DNA from: an uncultured Eubacterium sp.
Lineage (GTDB): Bacteria > Bacillota > Clostridia > Lachnospirales > Lachnospiraceae
NCBI GenBank assembly: GCA_934358495.1
Contig: CAKRKO010000017.1
Span: 1-38,692, forward strand
DNA length: 38,692 bases
Direction: 5' to 3'
The notes beneath the pieces were generated by a model. It searched no databases. It saw only the letters and a program-made list of their open reading frames with translations, and had not been told where the DNA came from. Of this stretch, positions 7,984 through 16,651 are shown in pieces. Both the position numbers and the translations under genes were made by a program. The stretch's first letter is position 1. The number at the start of each line of letters is the position of its first letter.

Positions 7984-8145
7984 TGAACGCAGAATAAGCA
8001 TTCCCCTCGCTTCAAGTGCGTAGAGCACTAAGCGGTGGATAAGGGGGATGATTATGTCAGTGGGAGTTAAAAGCTCCCACTGACAGGTCGCAAAGCGACT
8101 GCGTTCATGAGCAAGTAGCGAAAGCGGATTGCGAATGTCCGCTTT
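7984..8145. ncRNA. candidate structured leader/ncRNA element
   Basis: A perfect outer stem TGAACGCAG (7984-7992)/CTGCGTTCA (8099-8107) encloses three hairpins. The first is CATTCCCC (7999-8006)/GGGGGATG (8043-8050), extended by CGCTT/AAGCG (8008/8030) and GTGC/GCAC. The second is GTCAGTGGGAG/CTCCCACTGAC (8056-8084). The third is GTCGC-aaa-GCGAC (8087-8099), whose last base overlaps the outer stem. A fourth hairpin, AAAGCGGA/TCCGCTTT (8121-8145), follows and ends about 10 nt before the ribosome binding site. It could be a cis-regulatory leader, a stand-alone RNA, or the right end/omega-RNA-like remnant of an IS200/IS605 element. No tnpB is present, and no family is firmly recognised. Confidence 0.5.
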
Positions 8146-8169
8146 ACAAAGAACAGAAGGGAGAAAAAC

Positions 8170-10284
8170 ATGGCAGTCATTACGATTGACGGCACACGTC
8201 TGGAAGTGCCGGAGAACAAAAATGTATTGGAATGTGCGCTGGAAGCCGGAATTTATATTCCGCACCTCTGCCATCATCCGGATCTGCCGGAGAATGGTTC
8301 CTGCCGCATGTGTATTGTAGAAGTCGAAGGTCAGGAAGGCGTGACCACATCCTGTACCCTGCGTGCACAGGACGGAATGGTAGTACATACCACAAGTGAG
8401 CGGATCAACAAACTGCGTACCCTGGCTCTGGAATTGCTGCTTGCCGGACATCCGGAAGATTGTTCCACGTGTCCGAAATATGGTAACTGCGAGCTTCAGA
8501 CACTGATCCAGTATATCGGTGCAAACAACGCACGTATGCGTACCCGTATCAAAGGCATTAAGATGGAAGAGGGCAATCCGCTGCTTATTCATGATATGAA
8601 CCGCTGCGTACTGTGCGGACGCTGTGTACGCGCCTGCAACAAACTGAGAGGCGTAGGCGTATTGCAGTACAACAAAAAAGATCTTGAGACATATGTAGGA
8701 ACCTTACATGGAAAATTACTGAAAGATGAAGACTGTCGTTTCTGTACCGCCTGTGCAGAAGTCTGTCCGACCGGTTCCATCCGTGATAAATTACAGCTTC
8801 TGACAACGAACCTGAAAAAAGAAGAGGCATTGGTACCGTGTCGTACCGCCTGTCCGGCTCATACGGACATCCCGCGTTACATCCGTTTTGTAAAAGAGGG
8901 CGATTATGATGCAGCCGTAGCGGTCATCCGTGAGAAAGTACCGTTCCCGAACGCGCTGGGACATGTCTGCAGTCATGTATGTGAGCTGGAGTGCAAACGA
9001 AAAGAAGTCAGTGATGCAATGTCCATCCGTGACATCAAACGTTATGCCGCAGAGCACGATACCGGCCGCTACTGGAAAGGTAGAGGAAAACAGCTTCCGG
9101 ATACCGGCAAGAAAGTATGCGTCGTAGGCGGAGGCCCTGCCGGTCTGACCGCAGCATATTACCTGAGAAAACAGGGACATGCCGTTACCGTAAAAGAAGC
9201 ACTTCCGACGGTTGGTGGTATGATGTCTTACGGAATCCCATCCTACCGGCTTCCGCGTGAGATCGTTGCGCAGGAAGCAAACGTGATCGAGGATCAGGGT
9301 GTAGTCATCGAGACAAATACAAAAGTAGAGAAACCGGTTGAATTACTGAGTGAGTACGATGCGGTCTTAATGACCATCGGTGCACACAAAGGTGTCCGTC
9401 TTCCGATGGAAGGCAGCGAGCTTCCGGGTGTTCTGTTAAATATTGATTTCCTGCGTAATGCAAGTCTTGGTCAGGAGACCGGAATGGGCAAGCGCATCAT
9501 CGTTCTCGGAGGTGGAAACGTAGCTTTCGACTGTGCAAGAACCGCAAAACGTCTGGGCGCAGAGGAGATCCATCTGGCCTGTCTGGAGGCAAGAGAAGCC
9601 ATGACTGCAGATGATGAAGAAATCGAGCAGGCAAAAGAAGAAGGCATATTTGTGCATCCGGCACAGACCTTCGAGCGTATTACAGGAACTGATGCTGTTA
9701 CCGGCGTAGACTTTATGAATGTGAAATCGTTTACCTTCGATGAGAACCGCAGAGCCATTATCGAAAAAGAGGAAGGCAGCGAGCATCACATTGATGCAGA
9801 CACCGTTATTTTTGCAACCGGTCAGCGCCCGGATCTGACAGAAGAAGCAGGTCTGACCTTAGGCAGAGCAAATAGCATTGTTGTAAAAGAAAACTCCCTT
9901 GCAACTGAGACCGAAGGCGTATTTGCAGCCGGCGACGTTGTATATGGAACAAAATCCGTAATCCTTGCCATTGCATCCGGCCGGGATGCAGCGGTTGAAA
10001 TTGATAAATATCTGGGTGGCGACGGAGACATCAGCGAGACACTTGCTCCCAAGCAGCATGCAGATCCGAAGATTGGTAAAATAGAAGGTTTTGGTTACCT
10101 TGAACGTACCAGGACACAGGTAACACCGGCAGCAGAGAGACAGGACAACTTCAACGAAGTAGACCATGGTATCTGTGATGCGGATATTTGCGGTGAAGCA
10201 AGCCGCTGCCTGCAGTGTGACTTAAGACTTCAGATCCATCCATCCAGACTGTGGACCGAATATTCGAATCAGAAGGAGGCGTAA
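8170..10284 (+). CDS. NuoG-like Fe-S / GltD-like FAD NAD(P)H oxidoreductase fusion
   Basis: This 704-aa cytoplasmic electron-transfer protein has a modular order. It begins with a [2Fe-2S] domain (C34, C45, C48, C62), then a His-Cys3 cluster site (H94, C98, C101, C107). Two [4Fe-4S] motifs follow (C146/149/152/156 and C189/192/195/199). From about 220 it becomes a glutamate-synthase-small-subunit-like module: Cys-rich linker (C224, C228, C267, C271, C275), FAD-binding VVGGGPAG (318-325) and a second dinucleotide site VLGGGNVAFDCA near 455. It should oxidise NAD(P)H at FAD and pass electrons along the clusters. RBS AAGGGAG precedes the ATG. It starts the operon and is followed by a NuoF-like protein and a flavoprotein that may be electron acceptors. 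Which nucleotide it uses is not visible. Confidence 0.88.
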   Translation: MAVITIDGTRLEVPENKNVLECALEAGIYIPHLCHHPDLPENGSCRMCIVEVEGQEGVTTSCTLRAQDGMVVHTTSERINKLRTLALELLLAGHPEDCSTCPKYGNCELQTLIQYIGANNARMRTRIKGIKMEEGNPLLIHDMNRCVLCGRCVRACNKLRGVGVLQYNKKDLETYVGTLHGKLLKDEDCRFCTACAEVCPTGSIRDKLQLLTTNLKKEEALVPCRTACPAHTDIPRYIRFVKEGDYDAAVAVIREKVPFPNALGHVCSHVCELECKRKEVSDAMSIRDIKRYAAEHDTGRYWKGRGKQLPDTGKKVCVVGGGPAGLTAAYYLRKQGHAVTVKEALPTVGGMMSYGIPSYRLPREIVAQEANVIEDQGVVIETNTKVEKPVELLSEYDAVLMTIGAHKGVRLPMEGSELPGVLLNIDFLRNASLGQETGMGKRIIVLGGGNVAFDCARTAKRLGAEEIHLACLEAREAMTADDEEIEQAKEEGIFVHPAQTFERITGTDAVTGVDFMNVKSFTFDENRRAIIEKEEGSEHHIDADTVIFATGQRPDLTEEAGLTLGRANSIVVKENSLATETEGVFAAGDVVYGTKSVILAIASGRDAAVEIDKYLGGDGDISETLAPKQHADPKIGKIEGFGYLERTRTQVTPAAERQDNFNEVDHGICDADICGEASRCLQCDLRLQIHPSRLWTEYSNQKEA

Positions 10285-10289
10285 GACAG

Positions 10290-11507
10290 ATGAGTGCTTT
10301 AGAAAATGCAAAAAACATGAGTGTTGAAGAGATTCTGGCAAAAACTGCGGCTTCCGGATTACTGGAATTTGGTGTAGAGCGCAGTGCTGTGACAGAAAAA
10401 TGGAATCAGGTAAATGCAGAACGAGAATTTCAGACCAATCCGATCCGTGTGGTTGCAGGTTTAAATAATGCGGATATCGCAGGGGTTTTGCTGAAAGTAT
10501 TGAAAGCTGACCCGAAAAAAGTAATGGAAGGTATGGCGATCGCAGCGTTGGCGGTAAATGCAGAGGAAATGTATCTGTACCTTCCGGAGAAAGAAGCTGA
10601 GTATGCAAAAGAACTTGAGACAGAGGCTGCCGGATACGGCATCCGGATCCAGACAGGTCTCATCAATCGCAGAGCAAGCCGCGGCGGTGCATTCCATCAC
10701 ATTTTAACTATGGCTGCACTGGCTGATATTTTCACAGACAGCTACGAGCCGTGTACTTATATGGCAGTGTGCAAAGACGGTAAAATGGGTGAACTTCAGA
10801 AAGTATCTTTTGGTACAAAAGTGGCTGAACTGGTGGGCGATGCAGATGTGAAAGCCATCGCCATCGGTACAAAACTGTACGACGCATCCGCCATGGATCT
10901 GGTGATTGAAGCAGATACCCAGATCGGAAACGGTGTGATCACGGTTTACAGTTCCAAATGTTGTATGATCCATGAAACCGAAGAGGTACTTTTGGCAGAG
11001 CGCAGACAGAGCTGTGGAAAATGTACATTTTGCCGTGAGGGTCTGATCCAGCTTCATACCATGGTAAAAGAAATTACGGAAGGACAGGGCAAAAAAGAAT
11101 TTACAGATATGATGGCAGAAATCGGAGAAGCCATGACATTCTCTACTCCGTGTACCATGGGACAGACTGCATCTGATTTTGCAATGGGCTCCCTGAAATA
11201 TTTTGCAGGTGAGTATGAAGATCATATCAAGAAGAAAAAATGTGCAAACAATGTATGTTCCGCATTTATGAGCATTTACATTGATCCGGATCTTTGTGAA
11301 GGATGTGAGGAATGTGCGGATGTCTGTCCGGCTGATGCCATTGAGGGCAAGAGCGGATATATCCACATGATCGATGAATTTGAATGCACCAAGTGTGGAA
11401 AATGTATTTCCGCATGTGAGAATGATGCAATTATCCAGACAAATGGCCGTCTGCCGAAGCTGCCGACCCGTCTGACAAAATGCGGTAAATTTAAAAAACG
11501 TCACTAA
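10290..11507 (+). CDS. NuoF-like Fe-S protein with C-terminal 2x[4Fe-4S] ferredoxin, FMN/NADH loops lost
   Basis: This 405-aa protein keeps the rear half of NuoF/HydB: the cluster motif S-C242-GKC-TFC-REG with a fourth Cys in STPC288TMGQ, preceded by an SLBB-like region. A bacterial ferredoxin domain follows (C336/339/342/346 and C366/369/372/376). The front half is eroded. The segment VMEGMAIAALAVNAEEMYLY is recognisable as the NuoF Rossmann-like core, but the FMN-binding GRGGAGFP and NADH-binding GEETAL motifs of true NuoF are absent. It therefore probably transfers electrons rather than oxidising NADH. The start at 10290 has AAGGAGG upstream, five bases after the previous stop; an earlier ATG at 10251 is less likely. 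It probably forms a complex with the upstream fusion protein. Confidence 0.82.
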   Translation: MSALENAKNMSVEEILAKTAASGLLEFGVERSAVTEKWNQVNAEREFQTNPIRVVAGLNNADIAGVLLKVLKADPKKVMEGMAIAALAVNAEEMYLYLPEKEAEYAKELETEAAGYGIRIQTGLINRRASRGGAFHHILTMAALADIFTDSYEPCTYMAVCKDGKMGELQKVSFGTKVAELVGDADVKAIAIGTKLYDASAMDLVIEADTQIGNGVITVYSSKCCMIHETEEVLLAERRQSCGKCTFCREGLIQLHTMVKEITEGQGKKEFTDMMAEIGEAMTFSTPCTMGQTASDFAMGSLKYFAGEYEDHIKKKKCANNVCSAFMSIYIDPDLCEGCEECADVCPADAIEGKSGYIHMIDEFECTKCGKCISACENDAIIQTNGRLPKLPTRLTKCGKFKKRH

Positions 11508-11612
11508 GCACACAATGTTTTATACAGACAGCGTTCAGGCTGTCATCGGACAAAGAGAAACTTTTCCTTTTAAGGAATTCACAATAACACAATTTTATGG
11601 AGGTATTTCATT

Positions 11613-13070
11613 ATGAAAACAATGGAAGCAGATGTAATTGTAGTAGCAGCCGGTCCGGCAGGTCTTGCAGCAGCAATCACAGCAGGCGAGAACGATCTGA
11701 AAGCAATCGTATTTGAAAAATCCAACACAACCGGTGGAGCAGCAAACATGGGTATGGGACCGCTTGGTATCGGTACAAAATACCAGAAAAAAGCATTCTG
11801 CGATATCACAGTAGACGAAGCGCTGAACAAACATATGGAGTATACACATTACCGTGTAGACAGCGATCTGGTTCAGACATACTTCAATAAATCTGCAGAC
11901 ACCATCGAGTGGCTGGAAGATATGGGTGTTGAGTTCGCAGGTGCATTCCGTTACTTCAGAGAGTCTGAGGCAACATGGCATATTGTAAAACCGGAGAATG
12001 GTGTGATCGGACCTCGTGCAGCAGGACCGATGGTTCGTGCAATGACAGAGAAGGCAAAAGAACTTGGTGCTGAAATCTACCTTGAGACACCGGCAACCGG
12101 CCTGATCATGGAAGACGGTAAATGCGTTGGTGTAAAAGCAGTTGATAAAAACGGTGAAGAGATTGAAGCTCGCGGTAAAGCAGTTGTTGTTGCAACCGGT
12201 GGATTTGGTACAAACAAAGAGATGATCAAAGAAAACTTTGGCTATGACCTCTGGGAGAACTACTTCCCGTTCAATGTTCCGGGTACAACCGGTGATGGTC
12301 TGAACATGATGTGGGATGCCGGTGCACAGAAATTTGGTGCAAACATCGAGATGATCTATCAGTTAAAAGACAACATGAACTGGTTCCTGTTAGACGCAGT
12401 TCTTCGTCAGCCAAACCTTCTGATCAACCAGAACGGTGACCGTTTCATGAACGAGGGCATGATGGGTAACACAACTTACACAGGTAATGCGCTGGCACTT
12501 CAGCCGGGAAATTACGGATACTGCATCATGGATGCTAAAATCCTGAAAAACTACAAGAAAAATGGCCCGGATATCTTTGATATCGTTCATCCGGAAGATG
12601 CATTCCTGGCAGTTGATGCTGAGTTTGACCGTGCAGAGGAAGAAGGATATGACGGATTCATCCGTGCAGACTCCATCGAAGAGCTGGCTGAGAAACTTGG
12701 TATTGACGCTGACAAACTGGAGGAGACTCTGGATGATTACAACGATATGTGTGATGAGGGATACGATGCTCAGTTCCACAAAAAACATGAGTATCTGCAT
12801 CCGATCACAGGTAAGGGCGGCTACCTGGTAGGTAAATATTACATTGCTGCTTATGGAACAGTCGGCGGTGTCAGAATCAACAAATACGGCGAAGTAATGG
12901 ATGCAAATCTGAAACCAATTCCGGGACTTTACAGTGCGGGATCTGATGCAAATACCATCTATGGTGATAGTTATAACTTTACACTGTGCGGAAACACCAT
13001 GGGATTTGCTATTAACTCCGGACGTATGGCGGGTGAGGCAATCGCAGATTATATCGACGAGAATTTCTAG
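11613..13070 (+). CDS. cytoplasmic fumarate-reductase-like flavoprotein 1 (FAD_binding_2)
   Basis: This 485-aa flavoprotein has the FAD-binding N-terminus (VIVVAAGPAGLAAA, first Gly of GxGxxG replaced by Ala), GGAANMGMGPLG, ATGGFGTN and a C-terminal YGTVGGVRIN...GLYSAGSDAN segment. It lacks a signal peptide and FMN-bind or cytochrome domains, so it acts in the cytosol. The usual HGxNRLGGN arginine segment of fumarate and urocanate reductases is replaced by DSYNFTLCGNTMGFAINSGR, so fumarate is not a safe substrate guess. GGAGG precedes the ATG. The 105-bp gap to the previous gene holds only a small GACAGC/GCTGTC hairpin, so operon membership is likely. Electrons could come from the two upstream proteins. 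It is a paralog of the protein at 21669. Confidence 0.82.
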   Translation: MKTMEADVIVVAAGPAGLAAAITAGENDLKAIVFEKSNTTGGAANMGMGPLGIGTKYQKKAFCDITVDEALNKHMEYTHYRVDSDLVQTYFNKSADTIEWLEDMGVEFAGAFRYFRESEATWHIVKPENGVIGPRAAGPMVRAMTEKAKELGAEIYLETPATGLIMEDGKCVGVKAVDKNGEEIEARGKAVVVATGGFGTNKEMIKENFGYDLWENYFPFNVPGTTGDGLNMMWDAGAQKFGANIEMIYQLKDNMNWFLLDAVLRQPNLLINQNGDRFMNEGMMGNTTYTGNALALQPGNYGYCIMDAKILKNYKKNGPDIFDIVHPEDAFLAVDAEFDRAEEEGYDGFIRADSIEELAEKLGIDADKLEETLDDYNDMCDEGYDAQFHKKHEYLHPITGKGGYLVGKYYIAAYGTVGGVRINKYGEVMDANLKPIPGLYSAGSDANTIYGDSYNFTLCGNTMGFAINSGRMAGEAIADYIDENF

Positions 13071-13086
13071 GGTTTGATGGACGGAC

Positions 13087-13152
13087 GTTTCGAAACATGA
13101 TTTCATCATCAGTTTCGAAACTGTCAGTAACAACAACTTGTAGTAGTGACAG
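13087..13152. repeat. paired palindromes after flavoprotein 1
   Basis: GTTTCGAAAC occurs at 13087-13096 and 13112-13121; the copies pair, with ATGA/TCAT between them, into one hairpin. CTGTCA (13121-13126) then pairs with TGACAG (13147-13152). No T-run follows. The conventional terminator lies further on at 13267. Confidence 0.45.
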
Positions 13153-13266
13153 GTCGTAGAAAGATATTCAATGTGCAAAGTTACATTATTGATAAAACAA
13201 TAACAAGAAAAAACAGATGGTAAACTGGTAAAACTACAATAGGGATAGGAAAATATAGGGAAAATC

Positions 13267-13308
13267 AGCCTGGATTTACTTTTATAAGTAGATTCGGGCT
13301 GTTTTTTT
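13267..13308 (+). terminator. Rho-independent terminator of the redox operon
   Basis: An AGCC...TTTACTT arm pairs (with wobbles) with AAGTAGATTCGGGCT around a short loop and is followed by eight T residues after one G. It separates the flavoprotein operon from pflB. Confidence 0.8.
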
Positions 13309-13327
13309 CTTGAAACAAGATATGAAA

Positions 13328-13345
13328 GTGATAAAAAATTAACAA
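13328..13345. promoter_or_regulatory. Rex-like operator upstream of pflB
   Basis: GTGATAAAAAATTAACAA matches the Rex consensus TTGTTAA-N4-TTAACAA with a perfect right arm and 5 of 7 bases in the left arm. Rex senses NADH/NAD+ and is known to control fermentative genes, including pfl and adhE, in Firmicutes. The site lies 25 bp upstream of a plausible promoter. Confidence 0.45.
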
Positions 13346-13352
13346 AAAGGTA

Positions 13353-13381
13353 TTGTACTCTGCATACAATTCTGCTATTCT
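13353..13381 (+). promoter_or_regulatory. pflB promoter candidate
   Basis: TTGTAC (13353-13358) and TATTCT (13376-13381) are spaced by 17 bp. An inverted repeat ATTGTA/TACAAT surrounds the -35 region (13352-13370) and may be an additional operator. Confidence 0.4.
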
Positions 13382-13430
13382 ATGGCCGTGGAAATGATTA
13401 ATAGTTACTAACCAGAAAGTGAGGACGATC

Positions 13431-15683
13431 ATGAAGGAATTTGAACAGTGGAATGGATTTGAAGGACGTTTGTGGAAAGAAGAAGTAAATGTCCGTGACT
13501 TTATCCAGAACAACTACACACAGTATGATGGAGATGAGGAGTTCTTGGAAGGACCGACAGAGGCAACCAACCGTCTGTGGGGCAAACTGCAGGAGTTGCA
13601 GAAAGCAGAACGTGCAAAAAATGGTGTTCTGGACATGGAGACAGAAGTTGTTACTTCCCTGACAGCTTATGGTCCGGGTTACATTGATGAAGAATTGAAA
13701 GATCTGGAGCAGGTTGTTGGTCTGCAGACAGACAAACCACTGAAACGTGCATTTATGCCGTACGGTGGAATTAAAATGGCTGAGGAATCCTGCAGAATGT
13801 ATGGATATGAGCCAAGCGAAAAAATTCATGAGATTTTTACAAAATACCACAAAACTCACAATCAGGCAGTATTTGATATTTATACACCGGAAATGAAAGT
13901 TGCAAGACACAACAAAATTTTAACAGGTCTTCCGGATACTTATGGACGTGGACGTATCGTTGGCGATTACCGTCGAGTAGCTCTGTACGGTATCGATCAG
14001 CTGATCGAGTTCAAGAAAAAAGATTTTGATGCAACAAACCGTCAGGGTATGCGTCGTGGTGACTTCCAGTTAAGAGAAGAAATCGCAGATCAGATCCGTG
14101 CATTAAAAGGCATGAAAGAGATGGCGGCTATTTACGGTTACGATATTTCCGAACCGGCAAAAAATGCAAAAGAGGCAGTTCAGTGGGTATACTTCGGATA
14201 CCTTGCAGCTGTTAAGACACAGAATGGTGCAGCCATGAGTGTTGGACGTGTTTCTACTTTCCTTGATATCTATATCGAGAGAGACCTGAAAAACGGTGTT
14301 TTGACAGAGGAAGAAGCACAGGAACTCATTGACCATATGACAATGAAATTCCGTATGGTAAAATTTGCAAGAATCGAGTCTTACAACCAGCTGTTCTCCG
14401 GTGATCCGGTTTGGGCCACACTGGAAGTAGCAGGTATCGGCATGGACGGCCGTCACCAGGTTACAAAGACAGACTACCGTTTCCTGCATACACTTGAGAA
14501 TATGGGACCGGCTCCGGAACCAAACCTTACCGTATTATATTCTTCTCATTTACCGGAGAACTTCAAGAAATATGCAGCTCATATTTCCGTTGAGACAAGT
14601 TCCATCCAGTACGAGAACGATGATGTAATGCGTCCGGTATGGGGCGATGATTACTCCATCTGCTGCTGTGTATCCGCTACAGAGACAGGTAAAGAAATCC
14701 AGTTCTTTGGTGCTCGTGCAAACCTTGCAAAATGCTTACTTTACGCGATCAATGGTGGTGTGGATGAGAGAACCCATGATCAGGTTGCACCGGAATATGC
14801 ATCAATCACATCTGAGTACCTTGATTATGACGAGGTAATGAAAAAATATGATGTTATGATGGACTGGCTGGCTCACCTGTATGTAGGTACCCTGAACATG
14901 ATCCATTACATGCATGATAAATATTACTATGAAGCAGCTGAGATGGCACTGATCGATACTGATGTACGTCGTACATTCGCAACAGGTATCGCTGGATTCT
15001 CACATGTTGTAGATTCCTTAAGCGCAATCAAATATGCAAAAGTAAAAACAATCCGTGACGAGAGCGGAATTGTAGTTGACTTCGAGACAACCGGTGATTT
15101 CCCGAAATACGGAAATGATGATGAGAGAGCAGACGAGATCGCTGTATGGTTACTGCGCACATTCATGAGCAAACTGAAATATTGCCATACATACCGTGAT
15201 TCTGAGCCTACGACATCTATTCTGACCATTACATCCAACGTTGTATATGGTAAAGCAACAGGTTCCCTGCCGGATGGAAGAAAAGCAGGTGCTCCGCTTT
15301 CACCTGGAGCAAATCCATCTTATGGTGCAGAGCAGAACGGATTATTAGCATCCTTAAACTCTGTTGCAAAACTTCCATATGAAGAAGCACTGGATGGTAT
15401 CTCTAATACACAGACTATTAACCCGGGAGCGTTGGGACATGACGAGGCTGAGCGTGTAGATAACCTGGTAAATGTTCTGGATGGATATTTTGATCAGGGT
15501 GCACATCACCTGAACGTAAATGTATTTGGCGTAGAAAAACTGATCGATGCTATGGAGCATCCGGAGAAAGAGGAGTATGCAAACTTCACTATCCGTGTAT
15601 CAGGATACGCTGTTAAATTCATCGATCTGACAAGAGAGCAGCAGATGGATGTAATCTCACGTACTTGCCATACTCAGCTGTAA
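13431..15683 (+). CDS. pflB: pyruvate formate-lyase (formate C-acetyltransferase)
   Basis: This glycyl radical enzyme converts pyruvate and CoA to acetyl-CoA and formate in anaerobic fermentation. The 750-aa protein aligns along its length with E. coli PflB. Landmarks are the thiyl pair C412-C413 in DDYSICCCVSA (a third Cys, C411, precedes them), FFGARANLAK, NIIHYMHDKY-like and TSNVVYGK segments, and the radical-bearing G725 in RVSGYAV, about 25 residues from the C-terminus. The Cys-Cys pair separates it from glycerol, choline or arylacetate GREs, which have a single active-site Cys. GAGGA lies 5-9 nt before the ATG at 13431; an in-frame GTG at 13419 is less likely. The activase gene follows directly. 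Confidence 0.97.
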   Translation: MKEFEQWNGFEGRLWKEEVNVRDFIQNNYTQYDGDEEFLEGPTEATNRLWGKLQELQKAERAKNGVLDMETEVVTSLTAYGPGYIDEELKDLEQVVGLQTDKPLKRAFMPYGGIKMAEESCRMYGYEPSEKIHEIFTKYHKTHNQAVFDIYTPEMKVARHNKILTGLPDTYGRGRIVGDYRRVALYGIDQLIEFKKKDFDATNRQGMRRGDFQLREEIADQIRALKGMKEMAAIYGYDISEPAKNAKEAVQWVYFGYLAAVKTQNGAAMSVGRVSTFLDIYIERDLKNGVLTEEEAQELIDHMTMKFRMVKFARIESYNQLFSGDPVWATLEVAGIGMDGRHQVTKTDYRFLHTLENMGPAPEPNLTVLYSSHLPENFKKYAAHISVETSSIQYENDDVMRPVWGDDYSICCCVSATETGKEIQFFGARANLAKCLLYAINGGVDERTHDQVAPEYASITSEYLDYDEVMKKYDVMMDWLAHLYVGTLNMIHYMHDKYYYEAAEMALIDTDVRRTFATGIAGFSHVVDSLSAIKYAKVKTIRDESGIVVDFETTGDFPKYGNDDERADEIAVWLLRTFMSKLKYCHTYRDSEPTTSILTITSNVVYGKATGSLPDGRKAGAPLSPGANPSYGAEQNGLLASLNSVAKLPYEEALDGISNTQTINPGALGHDEAERVDNLVNVLDGYFDQGAHHLNVNVFGVEKLIDAMEHPEKEEYANFTIRVSGYAVKFIDLTREQQMDVISRTCHTQL

Positions 15684-15693
15684 GGAGGAAAAT

Positions 15694-16443
15694 ATGGAAA
15701 AAATCACAGGCTACGTTCATTCCCTGGAAAGTTTCGGTTCCGTAGACGGACCGGGAGTGCGCTATGTGATTTTCCTTTCCGGCTGTGCCATGCGCTGTCA
15801 GTTCTGCCATAATCCAGATACCTGGGATATGGCGAGCGGGCAGCCTTACACAGCAGATCAGCTTTTGGAAAAAGCCTGTCGATACCGCACTTACTGGAAA
15901 CAGAAGGGCGGTATTACTGTAAGTGGGGGAGAACCGCTGCTTCAGATTGATTTTGTGACAGAACTGTTCCGCAAGGCGAAGGAAAGGGGAATTCACACCA
16001 CCCTGGATACCAGTGGAAATCCATTTACTACAAAAGAACCTTTTTATTCCAAATGGAAAGAACTGATGCAGTATACAGATTTGATTTTACTGGATATCAA
16101 GCATATTGATCCGGAAGGTCATCTGGAACTGACCGGTCAACCAAACGACAATATCCTTGCTATGGCGCGGGAATTGTCGGATATGGGAAAACCGGTGTGG
16201 ATCCGTCATGTCCTTGTACCGGAGCGAAATGACAAAGATGAGTATCTGCATCGTCTGGCAGACTTTATTCATACACTGAAAAACGTGGAGCGGGTGGAAG
16301 TGCTTCCGTATCACACGTTAGGTGTGTTCAAATGGGAAAATATGGGACTTTCCTATCCGCTGGAAGGTATTAAGCCGCCGACCAAAGAACGGGTAGAAAA
16401 TGCAGAACGGATTCTAGGCGCAGGTGCATTTGCAAAGAAATAA
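15694..16443 (+). CDS. pflA: pyruvate formate-lyase-activating enzyme
   Basis: This radical SAM enzyme installs the glycyl radical on PflB. The 249-aa protein has the cluster motif C31-AMR-C35-QF-C38-HNPDTW, a GGEPLLQ SAM-binding segment, TLDTSGN and DLILLDIKH, all typical of PflA. An AAGGAGG ribosome binding site overlaps the pflB stop region, with only 10 bp between the genes, so the pair is co-transcribed. A strong terminator follows at 16454. Confidence 0.96.
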   Translation: MEKITGYVHSLESFGSVDGPGVRYVIFLSGCAMRCQFCHNPDTWDMASGQPYTADQLLEKACRYRTYWKQKGGITVSGGEPLLQIDFVTELFRKAKERGIHTTLDTSGNPFTTKEPFYSKWKELMQYTDLILLDIKHIDPEGHLELTGQPNDNILAMARELSDMGKPVWIRHVLVPERNDKDEYLHRLADFIHTLKNVERVEVLPYHTLGVFKWENMGLSYPLEGIKPPTKERVENAERILGAGAFAKK

Positions 16444-16453
16444 TAAAAAGTAG

Positions 16454-16478
16454 CCGGGGTGATATGCCCCGGTTTTTT
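16454..16478 (+). terminator. Rho-independent terminator of pflBA
   Basis: CCGGGG-tgatatg-CCCCGG followed by six T residues, directly after the pflA stop. Confidence 0.9.
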
Positions 16479-16651
16479 GATTGAACAAATTGAGTTTTTT
16501 TATCAATTTGCCACAGCATAAAGAAAAAAACAGTGTTTTATAGGGAAAATTCCCGCCTTGCAAGAATTTGAAAAGTATATTAAAATAAATACTATATATC
16601 ATGTAGGAATATAATGAAATTGACATAGAATACTTGCAAGGAGGAAGCAAT

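Noticed and set aside
7984..8145. Intact IS200/IS605 element
   Set aside because: The hairpins are reminiscent of such ends, but no tnpA or tnpB coding remnant lies nearby on either strand.
7906..8592. Long minus-strand reading frame opposite the redox operon leader
   Set aside because: It overlaps the structured element and the start of a well-supported Fe-S gene, has no family features, and mirrors codon structure of the plus-strand gene.
10704..11513. Long minus-strand open frame opposite the NuoF-like gene
   Set aside because: A shadow of the plus-strand gene; the plus frame carries all Fe-S motifs and a proper ribosome binding site.
13431..15683. Glycyl radical enzyme of another class (diol dehydratase, choline lyase or similar)
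   Set aside because: The adjacent Cys-Cys pair, full-length similarity to PflB and the adjacent PflA-type activase identify pyruvate formate-lyase.
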